The notes beneath the pieces were generated by a model. That model made no database searches. It saw only the letters and a list, made by a program, of their open reading frames with translations, and was not told the origin of the DNA. Below, piece after piece: positions 35,068 through 47,615 of a DNA stretch of 64,000 nt. The position numbers were made by a program, and so were the translations under genes. Numbering within the stretch: position 1 is the stretch's first letter; the number at the start of each line of letters is the position of its first letter. The DNA is from Cylindrobasidium torrendii FP15055 ss-10 (taxonomy: Eukaryota > Basidiomycota > Agaricomycetes > Agaricales > Physalacriaceae), in assembly GCA_000934385.1 (NCBI GenBank), contig KN880470.1, positions 62,001 through 126,000 of the forward strand. Direction: 5' to 3'.

Positions 35068-36170
35068 GATAACCTGAGTGGCACCGGGCTTGAGAGTAGT
35101 GCTGGCTGGAACTGGGGGATACCACCACAAGAAGGAGGTCCCACTTTATACGGATTTCTTCACAGCCCGGGACACAAAGGGCTCTTGGCCATCCACCTCA
35201 TTACAACTCATTATGGCACCCATTGTCAATGCATAAGTTCACGTGACTAAACGATCGGCGATCTGAACAGGCCCATTTCGACAATCATTCTCACGGTCCC
35301 GCCGTTTGTTCAACTCCAGGATGTCCGATTCAGGAGTTTTCACAGGGTTGGTGCGAAAGAGCCCAATTGACGCATACCTGAATACCCTGAAAACCGAGCG
35401 TCATCCGACAATTTGGAAGTGCTTAGTTAGAACGTACATGACCCATAGAACCCTGACAGAGCCTTACGAGTCAAATGTCTCGCTGCCGGCTACGGGTCAA
35501 ATCATTCCTTTAAGATTTAGGTCTACCCTGACGTGACATTTTCTGCAAGGCCATCCTGCCTTTTCGTCGAAGCCGTCATGTTCTCCACCCCTTCGACGCC
35601 GTCATCATCGGGACCGCTCACAAAAGCCTAGCCAATGCATGGCCCTATACATTGCTTGACTCGACTGCGAGAAACACAATCCCTCAGTGCAAATCCTGGT
35701 TGGTCCCAACATGTATGGACTTTTCCATGCAAGCTTCATTGGGCTGTGTGCTGTTCGATTTGGGTCCCAGGCATTACAAGGGTTGCATCAATTGAAGGTT
35801 CATGACATACCGCCCGCCGTGTTTGCGCGATCTGTACGGCACAGCAAACGGTTCACGGTGGGCACCTAATAAAGTGCTCAAGGATAACACTCCAAATTGT
35901 TCCCAGGAAATGGCCTAAACGCAGCCAGAGATATGATTTACTCACAGAGAGCCGTAGAGTGAGTTCAGCCATGGACGAGGTCTTGCTCGGTCGGTCACAG
36001 CATTGTGGGCGCTAGGCGCAACGGCACGACAGGCGTTCCCGATCACACGCCATTGGCGACGTCGGACGCGCACGAGCATTCCAGTAGTTCCGAGGGTATA
36101 ATATACAAAAGATACGACGGCAGTCGGTATGGGGCGTCACAGATAGATCATCACAGCTGCTATTCTATAT
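35068..36170. other. Intergenic, nothing recognised
   Basis: This 1.1 kb lies between the unknown single-exon gene and the 3' end of YKT6. It has only short frames and no clear repeat or RNA gene. Confidence 0.4.
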
Positions 36171-36934
36171 TCACATAACCACGCAGCACGAGTTTTGCTG
36201 TGATGCGCCATGAATGCGGAGTTGGGAATGGAGCGCAGGGAAAACACACCTTCTTGGCGGTCTTGTAGAACATCTTGCTCTGCGCGGAGAGGGCGTTGGA
36301 ACGGTCGACGAGGTTGTCCAGTTTCTCTCCACGCTCAAGGACAGACTCGATTGTCTTGTGCTATCAGGACATTAGAGCTATGATACACAAGCCAGAACAC
36401 TGCAAAGAACGCACCAAGACAATCTTCGTCTCATCAAGCTCCTGCTGCACGCGCATAATAGTGTCCGCCTGCCTCGGATCCTGGTACTTCTGGATGTAGG
36501 TGTTGATATCCGGGAACGAAATCGCAGACGGGTTCCCGAACGAGGACTGCGGGACTTTGGCGGTGAAATCGTCCAGCAGCTTGGTGAGCAGCGAGAACGC
36601 AGGTCGCACAGGATATTCCTGGTCGGTGATGATCACAGCTTGAGAGCTGATGTCAGAACCACGACAGCACAGAGGTAGGGCGGGGCGTAGGCGCACCTGC
36701 GAGTTGCTCAGCACCGCCCCGGTTGTACACGTGTGCGGTGTAATTGTTCTCCTGGATGCTCTGGCGCTGGCCTTGCGTCGTCCGTTCGGCAACGGTCTTG
36801 GTAAAGAAAGTCATGAACTCAGCGACCGAACTGCGCTGGTAGAACGAGAACGACGATAAATCGCTGGCCGTGGAGAGCGATGTCGCCGCGCCCGAGGGCG
36901 GGGCAAGAAATACAGTCAGAGAGAAAATCTTCAT
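36171..36934 (-). CDS. YKT6: Prenylated v-SNARE Ykt6
   Basis: Four exons (36934-36697, 36638-36415, 36360-36250, 36197-36171) give 199 residues, the usual Ykt6 length. The N-terminal longin domain starts [15 protein letters not shown] and contains [20 protein letters not shown], with [17 protein letters not shown]. The SNARE motif has [20 protein letters not shown], then the central arginine in [14 protein letters not shown]. The last exon is only 27 bases and encodes QNSCCVVM, a double-cysteine CAAX box for palmitoylation and prenylation. Ykt6 acts in Golgi, endosomal, vacuolar and autophagosomal fusion. The frame is open for a further 69 codons upstream of 36934 but has no ATG there, so I use the conserved start. 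Confidence 0.95.
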
Positions 36935-37265
36935 GGCTTCGTCGACGTTCAATTCCAAGAAAGGAGCAACCTGCGAATGACGTTTGGCATCGGCATCTGC
37001 CGCTGAGTATGCGAACCAGTGACACCGCCACACAAAGCGTTTACTAGGACCTTTCAAATTTATTGCGCGTAGTTCGAACCGACCTAGAGCAGCGGTCTCA
37101 AATTCGCGCACACAGTGCTCAATGATTCCAAAGAGCTTCAATCATAATTACAGTAACAATCTACAAGTGCGTACAGTACATATCCGAGATTCAGTGAACA
37201 GCCATGTATACGTACAACAAATCCAAGCCATAGTATAGTATCAACGCATAGCTCCATCGCAGCCT
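36935..37265. other. Intergenic, YKT6 promoter
   Basis: These 331 bases lie between the stop of the debranching enzyme and the YKT6 start, on the same strand. They hold the YKT6 promoter. No TATA box is obvious. Confidence 0.35.
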
Positions 37266-40200
37266 CTACTGGCTGCCCATCGAGTGCACAACCTGAAGGA
37301 AGTCGAGCAACGTACTCGCACTCCATGCCTGCGTCGTGCACGAATCGAAGCAGTACGAGCCATTTTCGTTTGTGAGCTCGGGAATACCAGCCCACGGGTC
37401 CTTCTGCACATGTTCGCGCGAGGTGAGCAGGCGGCGGTGAAGGTGGTGAAGCGTGGTCTTCACATCCTGCGCGATGTCAGACAAGCAACGGGCACTCAAG
37501 GAGCTTGCTTACCTTCTTGCCTTCACCAGCGGCGATGTCAAAGTGCAAGTATGAACGAAGCCAGAAGCCCAGCGGCCAACCCCACTCAGGGCCCTGCAAT
37601 ACATGAGAAAAGGGCTTCTGCGAATGAGAACGAAGCATACATTGTGGTAGTTCAGGCCCTTCGCAATGGACGCGTCTGTCGAGTCGTTTGAGTTATCATA
37701 ATTTGCACGATACTGCAAATCCGCCGAGTCCAATGTCTTCATTCCAAGAGGAGAAACAAGGACTTGATCCGCAATCTGAAGAGCACCAAGAGCGTGTTCG
37801 GGAACGAACAGTTCGGGTGCAACAGTCATGGCGATGGGGAAATTGCAGCGAAGTTGGTAGTCGGACCATTCACGTCCAGCGCCTGACCGATACACGTCCT
37901 TGTAAATCCCGCGGCGGTTGACAAGTTTGGTCTGTACGTCGTAGTTGCCGTCCTGAGAGGCATCTACATAGGAATAAGTCAAGTGAAGCGAATCATGGGT
38001 ATGACAGTACCGGCAGGGACGTAGTAACAGGTTTCGAACGACTTTTGAATGAGCTCTGCCCACTGCTTGTAGGTTACCGTCGTCTGCTTGCCGTTAACTA
38101 GGGACTAGTCAGAAGAAATTTCATAAAATCAAGACACTGGACGTACCAACTGCTTCAACTCCTTGATATGGGAACTTGCCAGCTGAAGCGAGCTGGTCAA
38201 CCCAGCGAAGACAGCTCTTCAAGAGACCCGTGATCTCAACCGGAGCACCATCGCGGGGTGTTCCAGGTTGTCCCTTAGTCCCAGCCTTCACCGATTCACC
38301 CATCTTGTCCATCCACGTTCCACAGTTGGACTTATTCCCACCGAACAGCATGCCAGTGTTCCAGTCTACCTCTATGTCAATGTTGAATCCTTCGTCACGC
38401 ATCTGCATGTCGAGGTTTGGCCCAGCATTGTACTCCCGGAAATGGATACCAGAGGCATGGCGCTGTAAGACTTCCTGGATGATGTCGGCGATGGTGGACG
38501 ATTCAACGTATGCCCGCGGGTCGTCAAATGGCACCCAGGTGTCGTCCTTGGGGAATCGACGCTTGACCTTCTCGGATAATAGTGAAAGACCATCCGGTGC
38601 CATCTCAACATAATCCTGTATATTCTGAAGCATCCACCATGGCGAATCGCGAGAGTTGTATCTAAGAAAGATTAGTGACGGTTGGACCAGGCATAGATGT
38701 GCGTACCTGGGAGTGCGGCACGAGTCGAGCAAGTTCGGAATGAGACCATGCTTCAGAACAGACGCAAAGGCAAGTATATGTTTGCGTGCCCCTTCAAAGT
38801 TGCCAGTGGTCAAAAGAAGACCGCGGAGCGAGATGAAAACGTCGCGCCCCCAACACCTAGCCCATCCGGAAGCGAAGTGAGGAAGACCAGCAGCAAGGGA
38901 AGGTGTTCGAACCGCAGGGTCAAGCGAAGCTGAGTTGACGGTGCCGTACATCTGGACCGCAACCAGCGCGAGGTTTTGCGTGAATTCGTGCCCAGTGAGG
39001 ATGAAGTCCGAGCACTGTTCGACAACGGCACGCCGCGCAGCTTTGTAAGCGGTTGAAATAACCAATGCGAAGTACTTCGGGCGCAGGAAGGGCGGTATCG
39101 TCGCTTTGATCTTCTCGAAGCGCTCCTCGAACCAGCTTGCAACCCTAACGAGGTTTTGAGAGAGATCAGCTTGTCTAAAGAGGATGTCAGTTAGCAATCA
39201 CGGGGGTAACAAGTAATGAACAAACCGGGTAAGACGCTTATGGACATAGTCCAAGGCCCAAGATCCATCACGAAGGTGTCCACAGAGGGGATGCCCAAGG
39301 TCGTTGTACTCCATGATATGGCGAAGCGGATGCATCCAGCCCTCCAGGCCGCAATATACTAACTTCCCTGATCCCGGAACGTCGTAGACTCCAAATTCAC
39401 CATTGGTAATGTCCCGTTCCTCTCCCTCAGCACGATGCAGCACCACATTGAGTTCGACCAAATCAAGAGTGCCAAAGACATCTGATGCCTTGGATGTGCA
39501 GAAGGCATCGAGCGATGGGTCGTAGTCGACAATTTGCGTCTCAAAGAGCATGACACTGCCTGGAGGGAAGTAGTCCGGTACAACAATTTCAGAGTATGGT
39601 CCTTCGTGGTCAAGGCCTTGAGGAACAACCACTGTCGGCAGCTCTACAAGCGTGCTTGGTAGTCCCTTAAGCGTCGTGGGATCTTCGTTGGCCTCATAGC
39701 TCGAGATTTCAAGGCTGGCACCATAAATAAACTTTGCCTTGGTACGGCGCAATTTTACGGGGTTTACTGCTTGGAAGTTCAGCGATGGAAACAGCTGCAG
39801 GGTGAAGATAGACTGACTGTAGCCACGATCCTTGCCCTTGTTGAAGCCTGTGTGCGCAAGAAGAACATAACCTTTCTGTGTGCCAGGCTGGACCCTGGAG
39901 AGTACAATATACTAGAAACTATTAGTACGACACATTATACCACCATAAAATGGGACAAACATCGTTTTCTTGGTGCACATGTCCTTCTTCATAGCCACCC
40001 AACACCATTTCGAGGTGGAGGTTGTTGAAGATGCGTTTCGCGCGTGCAATCCCACTCTTCTCTGTCAGGCCGGTAAGCTCGTATTTGCGCTTCTCGCCAA
40101 CGAGATTGAGCAGCTTTGGATAGAGATCGTCGAAACCTTTGACAGAGCCAAGCGCCGAATAACAGAAAGTAACGAGAGCGCCAGTCGAGAGCGCATCCTC

Positions 40201-42670
40201 GGCGGAGCGCTTGTCCAGTGGAGATTCATTGTCGTGGGTAAGGTCATACATGAGCGCGTGTGGTACAGATCCGGTCAGAGGAATGACAACAGCCTGGCGA
40301 ACGGGACCCTTTCCGGTAGGTGACGGGATCTCCTCCGTGCTATGCAAGCAAGCGGCATCCATCGAACCTAAAGGAAGAGGGTTATTTTGATACGAACGTA
40401 TTCTAGACAAGTGCACATACCAACAGGTTTGTTCACACCATGGCGGTACAGCAACCTTGACAGCTCCTTGGGATCAAAGCCATTGTAACTCTCGCGAACC
40501 AGACTGTTAACACCCAGACGCTTGGTGAAATGGAGATCCATTTCTTCACTACCGGTAAAGAGCTCGGCACAAACATAGAGGTTGGGATTGACGACACGCG
40601 CGGCATCAAGCATCCAGGTTCCAACAGCGAGCGGGGTAGAATGGCAGTTGTCGATGCGGAAGCCGTCGTACAGAGAGGCCAATGATTTGACGTACTCAGT
40701 CATATAATCCCATAGCCACTGATTGTCGGCCGGGGAGTCACCGTATCGCAGCTTCACACAGTCGCCCCAGACAATAACTTCGCGGCGAAGGTACGACTTG
40801 GATGGTGGCAGGGCAAAGTTCTTGAGGGGGTCCGCAGCCCATATCCATCCATTGTTGGCAAGTGAGTATTTGAGGGGATCTTTCTCGACTTTTCCAGCTA
40901 TGCGTGTGAAGTAGACCTCGACGAGGGGGGACCTGTTCACTGTCAGTGCAAAAACATAAAAAACGATAGCTAGCGCACGTCTTTGTGATTTCCCCCAGAC
41001 GGGGGCCGTGCTCGTCAAGGCGGGTGTATGTAACGCGTCCGCGTATTTGTTCGAGCGCAGCCTTGGTGTCATCTTCCCACTCTGCATACAATGGGACGTT
41101 AAGAACATCGACCACACGAATCCAAGCATCGGCGAGTGCATCGATGTCGGCAACATCAACAAATGCAGCCTTTACCAGACCAGCTGCAACAGCGCCATCC
41201 ACAGAAGTACAAAAACGGCCGGCGAGGGCTTGGTACCCGGAGATCTTGCCGGTAGATCGAACAATGTCGGCCAGTTCAACAACAGATTTTCCCGCGACGG
41301 GCGTTCCACTCCAAGGCGTGACATTGTTGGACGAAAGCGCAGTCTTGACCGAATCCTTCTCCCGTTTGGTGTCCAAGACGTAGAACTGCCAAAGGTTGAG
41401 GCCACGGACAACGCCCTCAAACGCAGTAAGGAGCTTGTCGACATCCGACGAGGACTTGACAATGGTGGGTAAGCCCTTAGAAGCAAGCGTTCCGGAGAAC
41501 TGAATCATGGCCGTATCCAACTCAAGTGCTGGGGTGAGATGGGGCGTATTCGCTGGGCTGAAACCTGCCGACACATGAGCACAGTCCAAGTATATGAATA
41601 CAGACACTGACCAGCTTCAGGATGCTCAGCGAGCCACGGGCTGTCGTTGGCCGTGTGGTTGAGTACGACATCAGTAAGGCTAAGGAGACCGTAGTCTTCG
41701 CGCGCAACTTTGAGGATCTCCTTCATCTTGGAGACACCGCCGTCCGAAGCACGACCGTCCTTGAAGAGGCCAGGGTCGTATTTGAGTTGGTCCCGAATCG
41801 AATACGGGCTGTCGCTTTCGCCTCGTTCCTGGAGGGGTGGATAGTGCAGCATCGTATATCCACGCTCTTGCGCTTCAGCGAAGTAGCGACGCCATTCGGT
41901 CAGTGCGCCCATCCACTTCGACACAACAGTGAGGACTGAAATGCCATCGAGGGGAAGATTAACATCTTGGTCGAGGATAGTTGCACCTTCACCCGCAGGG
42001 AGGGGTTCAAGGCGAGAAGAAAGAATGGGCGTGCGGGCTTTGATGCGGAGAACAGGGTCAACATTGAAATAACCTTCACGCCCCTTGACGCGCTCCCCGG
42101 AATCGCCGTCGTATTCGACCCAGAACATGAAGGCACCAGCATGCGAGATAGGAAGGTCAACCTGGATGGGCTTGGAGAAATCAGAGGGAAGCCTGACGTT
42201 TAATTAGTAAGTATGATAACACGAGGTTACGAGACTCTCGTACTTGCGCTCGCAGAAACGGTCACGTCCAAAGGCGCCGCCATCGAGGGGGAAGGTAGTC
42301 TTGAAGACGCCATTCTTTGCAGCGGGGGTGCCTGCGTTCATCGACACGCGAAGAATATACGGCGTGTAAGCAGGAGGCAGGCGGATATACTATAAAGGCG
42401 GTCTTGAGTCTGCGGTCGGCACAGAGAAGTACAAATAACGCGTACCGAGCGATCCTTGTGTGGGCCGCCATCGGCGTCGAGACGCAGCTCATAAACGCGT
42501 ATGGGCGAGTCGCCAGGCGCAGAGGCAGATTCGAAAAACTCGATGCCCTCGTCGGCGGGCGTCTTGGGCGTCACTGGCGCACTCGATGATGTCGGCGAGC
42601 TCGATGCGGAGGCAGCCTGTCCAGGCATCGCCAGCTTGTTGAGTTTGTTTCTGGCGGATTTCTTAGGCAT
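37266..42670 (-). CDS. GDB1: Glycogen debranching enzyme
   Basis: This large gene has about a dozen short introns and encodes roughly 1,500 residues. The start at 42670 opens MPKKSARNKLNKLAMPGQ. The N-terminal half is the 4-alpha-glucanotransferase: LTDVVLNHTANDSPWLAEHP, then the nucleophile aspartate in DGFRIDNCHSTPLAVGTWML, and the acid-base glutamate in YVCAELFTGSEEMD. The C-terminal half is the amylo-alpha-1,6-glucosidase: GWARCWGRDVFISLRGLLL, NCGTWMDKMGESVKAG and the final PELTNENGSYCFDSCTTQAW. The enzyme removes glycogen branch points in the cytosol in two steps. The order and ends match the eukaryotic enzyme. Introns near 42395-42451, 41626-41564 and others to 37456 are consistent with frame, and the finer borders are provisional. 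Confidence 0.94.
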
Positions 42671-42920
42671 GGCGATGATGATCTAGGCGATATGAGATGA
42701 TGGTGGGTGAAAAAGAAGGGGCGGACACCAGGGCCAAAGGCAGACGTTGGTTTTGAGCCAGCGCGGGCACGTCAGTGACATCATACACAACCCCGCGTTT
42801 GCAGAACGCGATCGCCGTCCAAAATGTTATCCCCGGGATCTCCGTATATGGGAAAAGCTCTATTATTCTGTACATACACAATAGCGTTAACTCTGGTATA
42901 GCATGCTTGCTAAGTAATCT

Positions 42921-44516
42921 TTAGAATAAATTTCCAAACATTCGATCCAGCAGTCCCCGTCTGGCCGGCCCATTTTCACTTTCGTCTGGCAGAGGTTCGG
43001 GCGTCGCCCCAATGACCCTCCCCCTCCCATCCGTCACAAACGGTGGTAGTGACTGCTCTCCTCCAGTATTACGGCCAGTAGCATCGTCACTATCGTCGTC
43101 GGAATTGTCGATAGCCTGCAATGCTGGCATCTCGTCATCAGTGCCTGAAGAATCGTCGTCGTCGTCCGACGAGCCGGCGTCCGTCTCAGAGAACATCAAC
43201 TCTTCCCCACTATCTGAGTCGGAAACAGCCTGAAGTCGCGGCATCGAGCTCGACGACGAGATACTGTGGCTTGAAGGGGGGCGAACGGGCCCGAGGACAG
43301 GCCATTCAGCGTCGTCGAGTTGAGGAGCCGGCGTCGGGACGCGAGCCTGGTAGGATGGGTCCGACCACGCCCTCATAGGCAGTTGCACCACTGGCCGGGT
43401 TGGCCTGTTGTGCATCTGTCGAAAGAACGAGGATGGAGGGGGGTGGCTCCGAAATGCCGTCAGTGGTCGGAAAAGGTCAGCTAGACCACCATCGTCCAAG
43501 TCGATGCGAGCAAGGGCATTAGAGATGTCGCTTATAGTTACGTGTTCTCCCAAAGCTTCGAATAGTTCAATTTGAGATCTTCCAGCGACACGCTCGTTAT
43601 GCCTATGTGCTATCTGTTAGGATTCAGCATACCGACAACGATGGGGAAGCGGCTGTAGTACTCACCCTCATATTCACGTCTACGCCATCCGCAAATATGT
43701 ATGGTGTCCCGTCATCGTTCAGATGTTGGTAGAAGCAGTCCTTACCAAAAGGACAGAATGTAGTCATGGTCGGATCCTTCTTCGACCGCTCAAAGTGCCT
43801 GCACACCCACAGATCAGAAAGCGTCAATCTGACAAAACACATTGGACGCACCGACAGCGAACCTTGGCCATGCTTTCCTTGTATGTGGCGAGCGCGCTCT
43901 CTTTCCTCGAGTCGCCGTTTCGGAATGGAATACTGGATGGCATAACATACTTGCTCTCCGCTCTACACATCGGACATTGTTTGGTGACCTTCATCATGTT
44001 TTCCTCGTTGTTCTTCCGAGCCGACTCTCGCCATTCTTTGATGCACTGATCAACACTGTTAGCCCGTATCGTTGATGAGCTGCCAGGAGATTACCTTGAT
44101 GCAGAATACATGCGAGCAACTGACTGGGATACGCATCAGTAACGCGCAGGCGCCTGTTAGATGGGAGCGCACCTAGAAGGCCATACGTTGTGGGAGTATC
44201 AAAACAAATGGAACACGGCTCCGGCTCATCGTCTTCTGCTGCAGACCCAGTGGACTTGGGCAACGAATGCTTGAACCAGCAGCTTTCGCCGCGTTTACAA
44301 TAACCTATTGACCGCTGTTACACGCCTTTCTGAGTAGCAGCCAGATAACGCACCCTGTACGTAGAAACGGCAGGTCTTTGCCTGGTCATATGGCGTCAAG
44401 GCCTCAACGTCCGGCTCCGCATGCTTGAACTTGCATTTGCCACCCGCGAAACAACCCCTCGGATCCTTGTAGTACTTGCACGTTCCGCGCGACTTTGACG
44501 TGCTCGGTCGTTCCAT
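42921..44516 (-). CDS. Makorin-like CCCH/RING E3 ubiquitin ligase
   Basis: Several exons starting at 44516 encode an N-terminal pair of CCCH zinc fingers (CKYYKDPRGCFAGGKCKFKH and CRFYVQGYCKRGESCWFKH). A RING domain follows: EPCSICFDTPTTYGLL, then SCSHVFCIKCIKEWRE and QCPMCRAESKYVMPS. A third CCCH finger sits at TFCPFGKDCFYQHLNDDG with an HFERSKKDPTMTTF lead-in. This CCCH-CCCH-RING-CCCH order is the makorin arrangement, a family of RNA-binding ubiquitin ligases. The long C-terminal part is low complexity, with clusters of serine and aspartate. It ends RRGLLDRMFGNLF. The substrate is unknown. The gene stands in tandem between ADA1 and GDB1. Confidence 0.9.
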
Positions 44517-44681
44517 CGAGTCAACAGGCGATGAAGATTAGCTATTGGTGGTCACAACGGACAGGTGGTGGCTCTCGCGAACCCGGCTGACGCTACGATC
44601 GCGGTTCTCGAAGCTCGGTCCGCGATACCGGAAGCACGCCACACAATGCGTCTATTGTACAACATCCACGGTAAGATACCA

Positions 44682-45773
44682 TTACGAGGTGTCCATAGCT
44701 CTACTCTCCATACTTGTAACACCACTTCGTTGTTGTAATAATGCGAGGAAAAAGTCCGTAGGTTCTGCAGCATCATCCTCATCCTCTGTCGGCTCTTCCT
44801 CGATGTCTGCTCCAGCCAGAAGCTTGTACGCAGCTGCACTTTCGTTGGGCAACATTGCAGGTGCAATAGTAAGAAGGGAGTGCAATGCGTCTTTCGACAA
44901 CACCTTTGGTCCTTTCCGTGGGGATGCAGGCGCTATGGAATCAATGGCCAGCGAGTCACATGTAAGCGTCAACGCGTAGGTCGCTAGCTGCTTAAGCTTG
45001 ACCTAAAGCAACCTCAGTGCCATCTTAAACGTCATTCCAGCACGTACCTCCACAGCCAGACTCATGAGCAACGACACCAGTCTATTCGGCGACCCCAGAT
45101 TATTCTGCGCGCATATCAGGTTCATTCTGTCCGCAATGTGTTGCTGATTGCTCGGGCTTCTTGATGTCGAGGCCAACTGCACGCCAAGCCGTTTTCCAGG
45201 AGGTTCTACGTGCATGCGTTCAGTCTCGCGGGAACACATATAGAGCAAGGAATGCACCTCCACGCTCAGGCAGCAGCGAAACGCCTCTGTCCATAGCAAT
45301 CTCATTCAGATCCAGTCTTGGTTGCGGTTCCATGCTTCTTAATCCAGCTATCCGATGCCTCTCGTGTTTTCCCATCGTCATGGTCCATCGCTTGAGTCTC
45401 TCCGAACGAATACTCCTCGAGTGGTCATCCGGGCCTTGGTACGGTAGTGTTCGCCTTCGTTTGCGCGGATTCGGCTTCGCCACCTCTGGCGGAGGCGTGG
45501 CAGGTCGTCTAAAGCTTCGTGCGTCGAATATTGATATAATGAGGGCATTGTGTAATTGTACTATCCCTGGTTAGTTATGGACCAACGCGCGAGAACGAGG
45601 CGAGACTTACAGAGTGTTTGGGCATCCAATATTGGCTTCAACTGGTCCTCGAATTCTTCGCGTGATAATTTGCCTGCTACAAATTGCCCAAGAATGTGGA
45701 AGTACGCTGGGCTCTTGTCCTCGAGTAGCGCTGTCAATTGTTGCTTGATTGATGTGGTCGAAGGGAGAGACAT
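44682..45773 (-). CDS. HFI1: SAGA complex subunit Ada1/Hfi1
   Basis: From the ATG at 45773 the protein begins MSLPSTTSIKQQLTALLEDK and SPAYFHILGQFVAGKLSREE, then FEDQLKPILDAQ and VQLHNALIISIFDARS. This is the SAGA-Tad1 signature of Ada1/Hfi1, whose helices bridge to Taf12 and organise the SAGA core. The basic patch NPRKRRRTLPYQ follows. The next exons hold conserved but weaker blocks: QHIADRMNLICAQNNLG, then VKLKQLATYALTLTCDSL and LSKDALHSLLTIAPAMLPN. The end is acidic (EEEPTEDEDDAAEP). It is a nuclear transcription coactivator. Exon borders around 45220-45000 are provisional. Two other SAGA subunit genes, SGF73 and TAF10, lie in the same window. Confidence 0.87.
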
Positions 45774-46371
45774 GTCGATCACTTGTCACGGGTGCGTGTC
45801 ACGCGTTTATGCCGTCAAGAACAGCGCTTTGTTCTGGCTTTGTTCGCGGGCCACAAATGTACACGTCGTCGCTAGTGGAACCACAAAGTCGTTAACCTGG
45901 GTTTGACATGTACTTATGTGCGTAGGTACTGTACAACATCTTTCGAATGTCCTCAAAGTGCTTTCAACGCTTAGTCGACTGAATCTCACATTACACACAG
46001 GATGCGGAAAACCCAAGAAGCCACTAGGGCCTATATTCTAGCTCGGATAAATACAATAAATACCGTAAATCGTACATGTACATGTACATCGACTTTTCAG
46101 AACCACTCAATGCTGAAAGTCATCCAGCCGCCTCACTAGGAGACGGAGATAAGTAACGTACATACGAAATAAGTTACGCGCCAGGCGTATCAGGACATGA
46201 ACCAGTCGTGAACGAATAAAGACAGATGAGTGCAGCGACAGCTGCGCCTGGGTGAGGTTGAGGTCAAAAATGAGTGTTCCAATTCTAGTCCGCGGGTTAT
46301 ATGTTACGTGGGTGGGTACTTGCTCGAAACGGAGTGGTGAGTGAGTGAGTGAGGTATCATGAGTTCTGCAT
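45774..46371. other. Intergenic, ADA1 promoter and AA9-like 3' region
   Basis: A short run of the unit TACATG repeats about three times at 46073-46088. Nothing else is recognised. Confidence 0.35.
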
Positions 46372-47615
46372 TTAATGGTGGGTAGAGCGGCGGTGACGGC
46401 GCATCTTGAGACCAGTCGCACGAGCCTGGAGGCAAGTAACATAAGAGGTCTGGCAGTTGTACGATGCCTGGTCCTCAGCGGAGCCAGTGTACTTGGCCTG
46501 GCAGGCGTCCCATTGCGAAGAGCACTCGGAATCGCCGCCGGAGCTGGAGCCAGATGCTGCTGGAGTTGAAGCAGATGTTGCCGCAGGGGTCGAAGGGGCA
46601 CCACCAGCAGATCCAGCAGCAGTGCTTGGGCCACTTGCGCCAGTCGGGGCAGGTGCGCCAGCCGAGGAGGCGGCTCCGGAAGATGCAGCAGAAGACACTG
46701 CACCGCCGACGGGAGAGCTAGATGCAACACCGCTGGGTGCAGCCGCGCTGGAAGATGCAGGACCAGATGCGGAGCCAGAGCCACTGCTGCCGCTGGATCC
46801 ATTGTTGCTACCGCTGTCTCCTCCAGTGCTTGAAGAACCATCGCCAAAGACGGCAGGGCCAGGGAAGTCGTATTCGGCGTTGGAAGTGATGGAGTAAACG
46901 GCGGATCCAGCAACCCGAAGACCTTCGGATGCGGCATCGTATGCACCAGGGAAAGCGGCTGTGTCGGCACTGTCCAGCGAGGTGGAGCCACCGCCAGTCA
47001 CTTTGAAGCGGGAGCAGCTGGGGTAGAACTCGGCGACGCTGGCGAGGTTGAGGACTTCATGGCGGAACATGTAGGTACCCTCCTCGATATCGCTAGGGAC
47101 AGTGAAGGTCATCGCCTTGCCATCCTTCAGGGCGGCTTGGGCCCATGTTGATCCCTCGAAGCCAAGCTGGCCAACCTTGGCGAACTTGGTGGTGCCGGCA
47201 GCGGCGGAGCTGCAGTCGTCCGCGTCGCATTTGGCCATGTAGAGCCAGCCGGGGCCGGTGTTGTGTGGCCAGTTGCTTTGCGAGGTGCCGTAGCCACTCT
47301 TCCAGAAGAAGGACATGGTGGAACCGGCAGCGACAGAGGGGGTTTCGTCGGCCTCTGTAGCTACAGGGCCGCAGAACATGTTGTCGCTGCTGACATCGGT
47401 GATGGGATTGCTATCTGAGACGAGATAGAACGGGCCAGTCGAGCCACTGGCTCCAATTGCGGGAGAGTCCCAGCTTCCACCGTCAGACGTAGTAATGGCT
47501 AAGAGACAATGTGAGTGAACCGAATACAAGTAAAAACTGTAAACGCACTGCTGACGATGCCGTGGGCGGCAGCCATAGAGGCGGCGGCGAGCGTGAAAAG
47601 TGCAGAAGAGATCAT
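46372..47615 (-). CDS. AA9-like lytic polysaccharide monooxygenase with a cysteine-rich C-terminal module
   Basis: Two exons (47615-47549, 47498-46372) give 397 residues. The signal peptide MISSALFTLAAASMAAA is followed directly by HGIVS, so the mature protein starts with the copper-binding histidine. The second copper ligand is in SNWPHNTGPGWLYMAKC, and the axial tyrosine lies in EFYPSCSRFKVTG. The block FTVPSDIEEGTYMFRHEVL is typical of AA9. The domain ends near PGAYDAASEGL. A long Ser/Ala/Gly/Pro linker then leads to an end module with four cysteines (CSSQWDACQAKYTGSAEDQ, then NCQTSYVTCLQA) and a basic tail RRHRRSTHH. The domain oxidatively cleaves cellulose or related glucans outside the cell. 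There is no CBM1, and the C-terminal module is not one I can name. Confidence 0.88.

Noticed and set aside
36935..37141. N-terminal extension of Ykt6
   Set aside because: The frame is open upstream for 69 codons but contains no ATG, and Ykt6 proteins begin at the conserved MKIF.
46073..46088. TACATG tandem as a minisatellite or regulatory repeat
   Set aside because: Only about three short units; too small to carry meaning.
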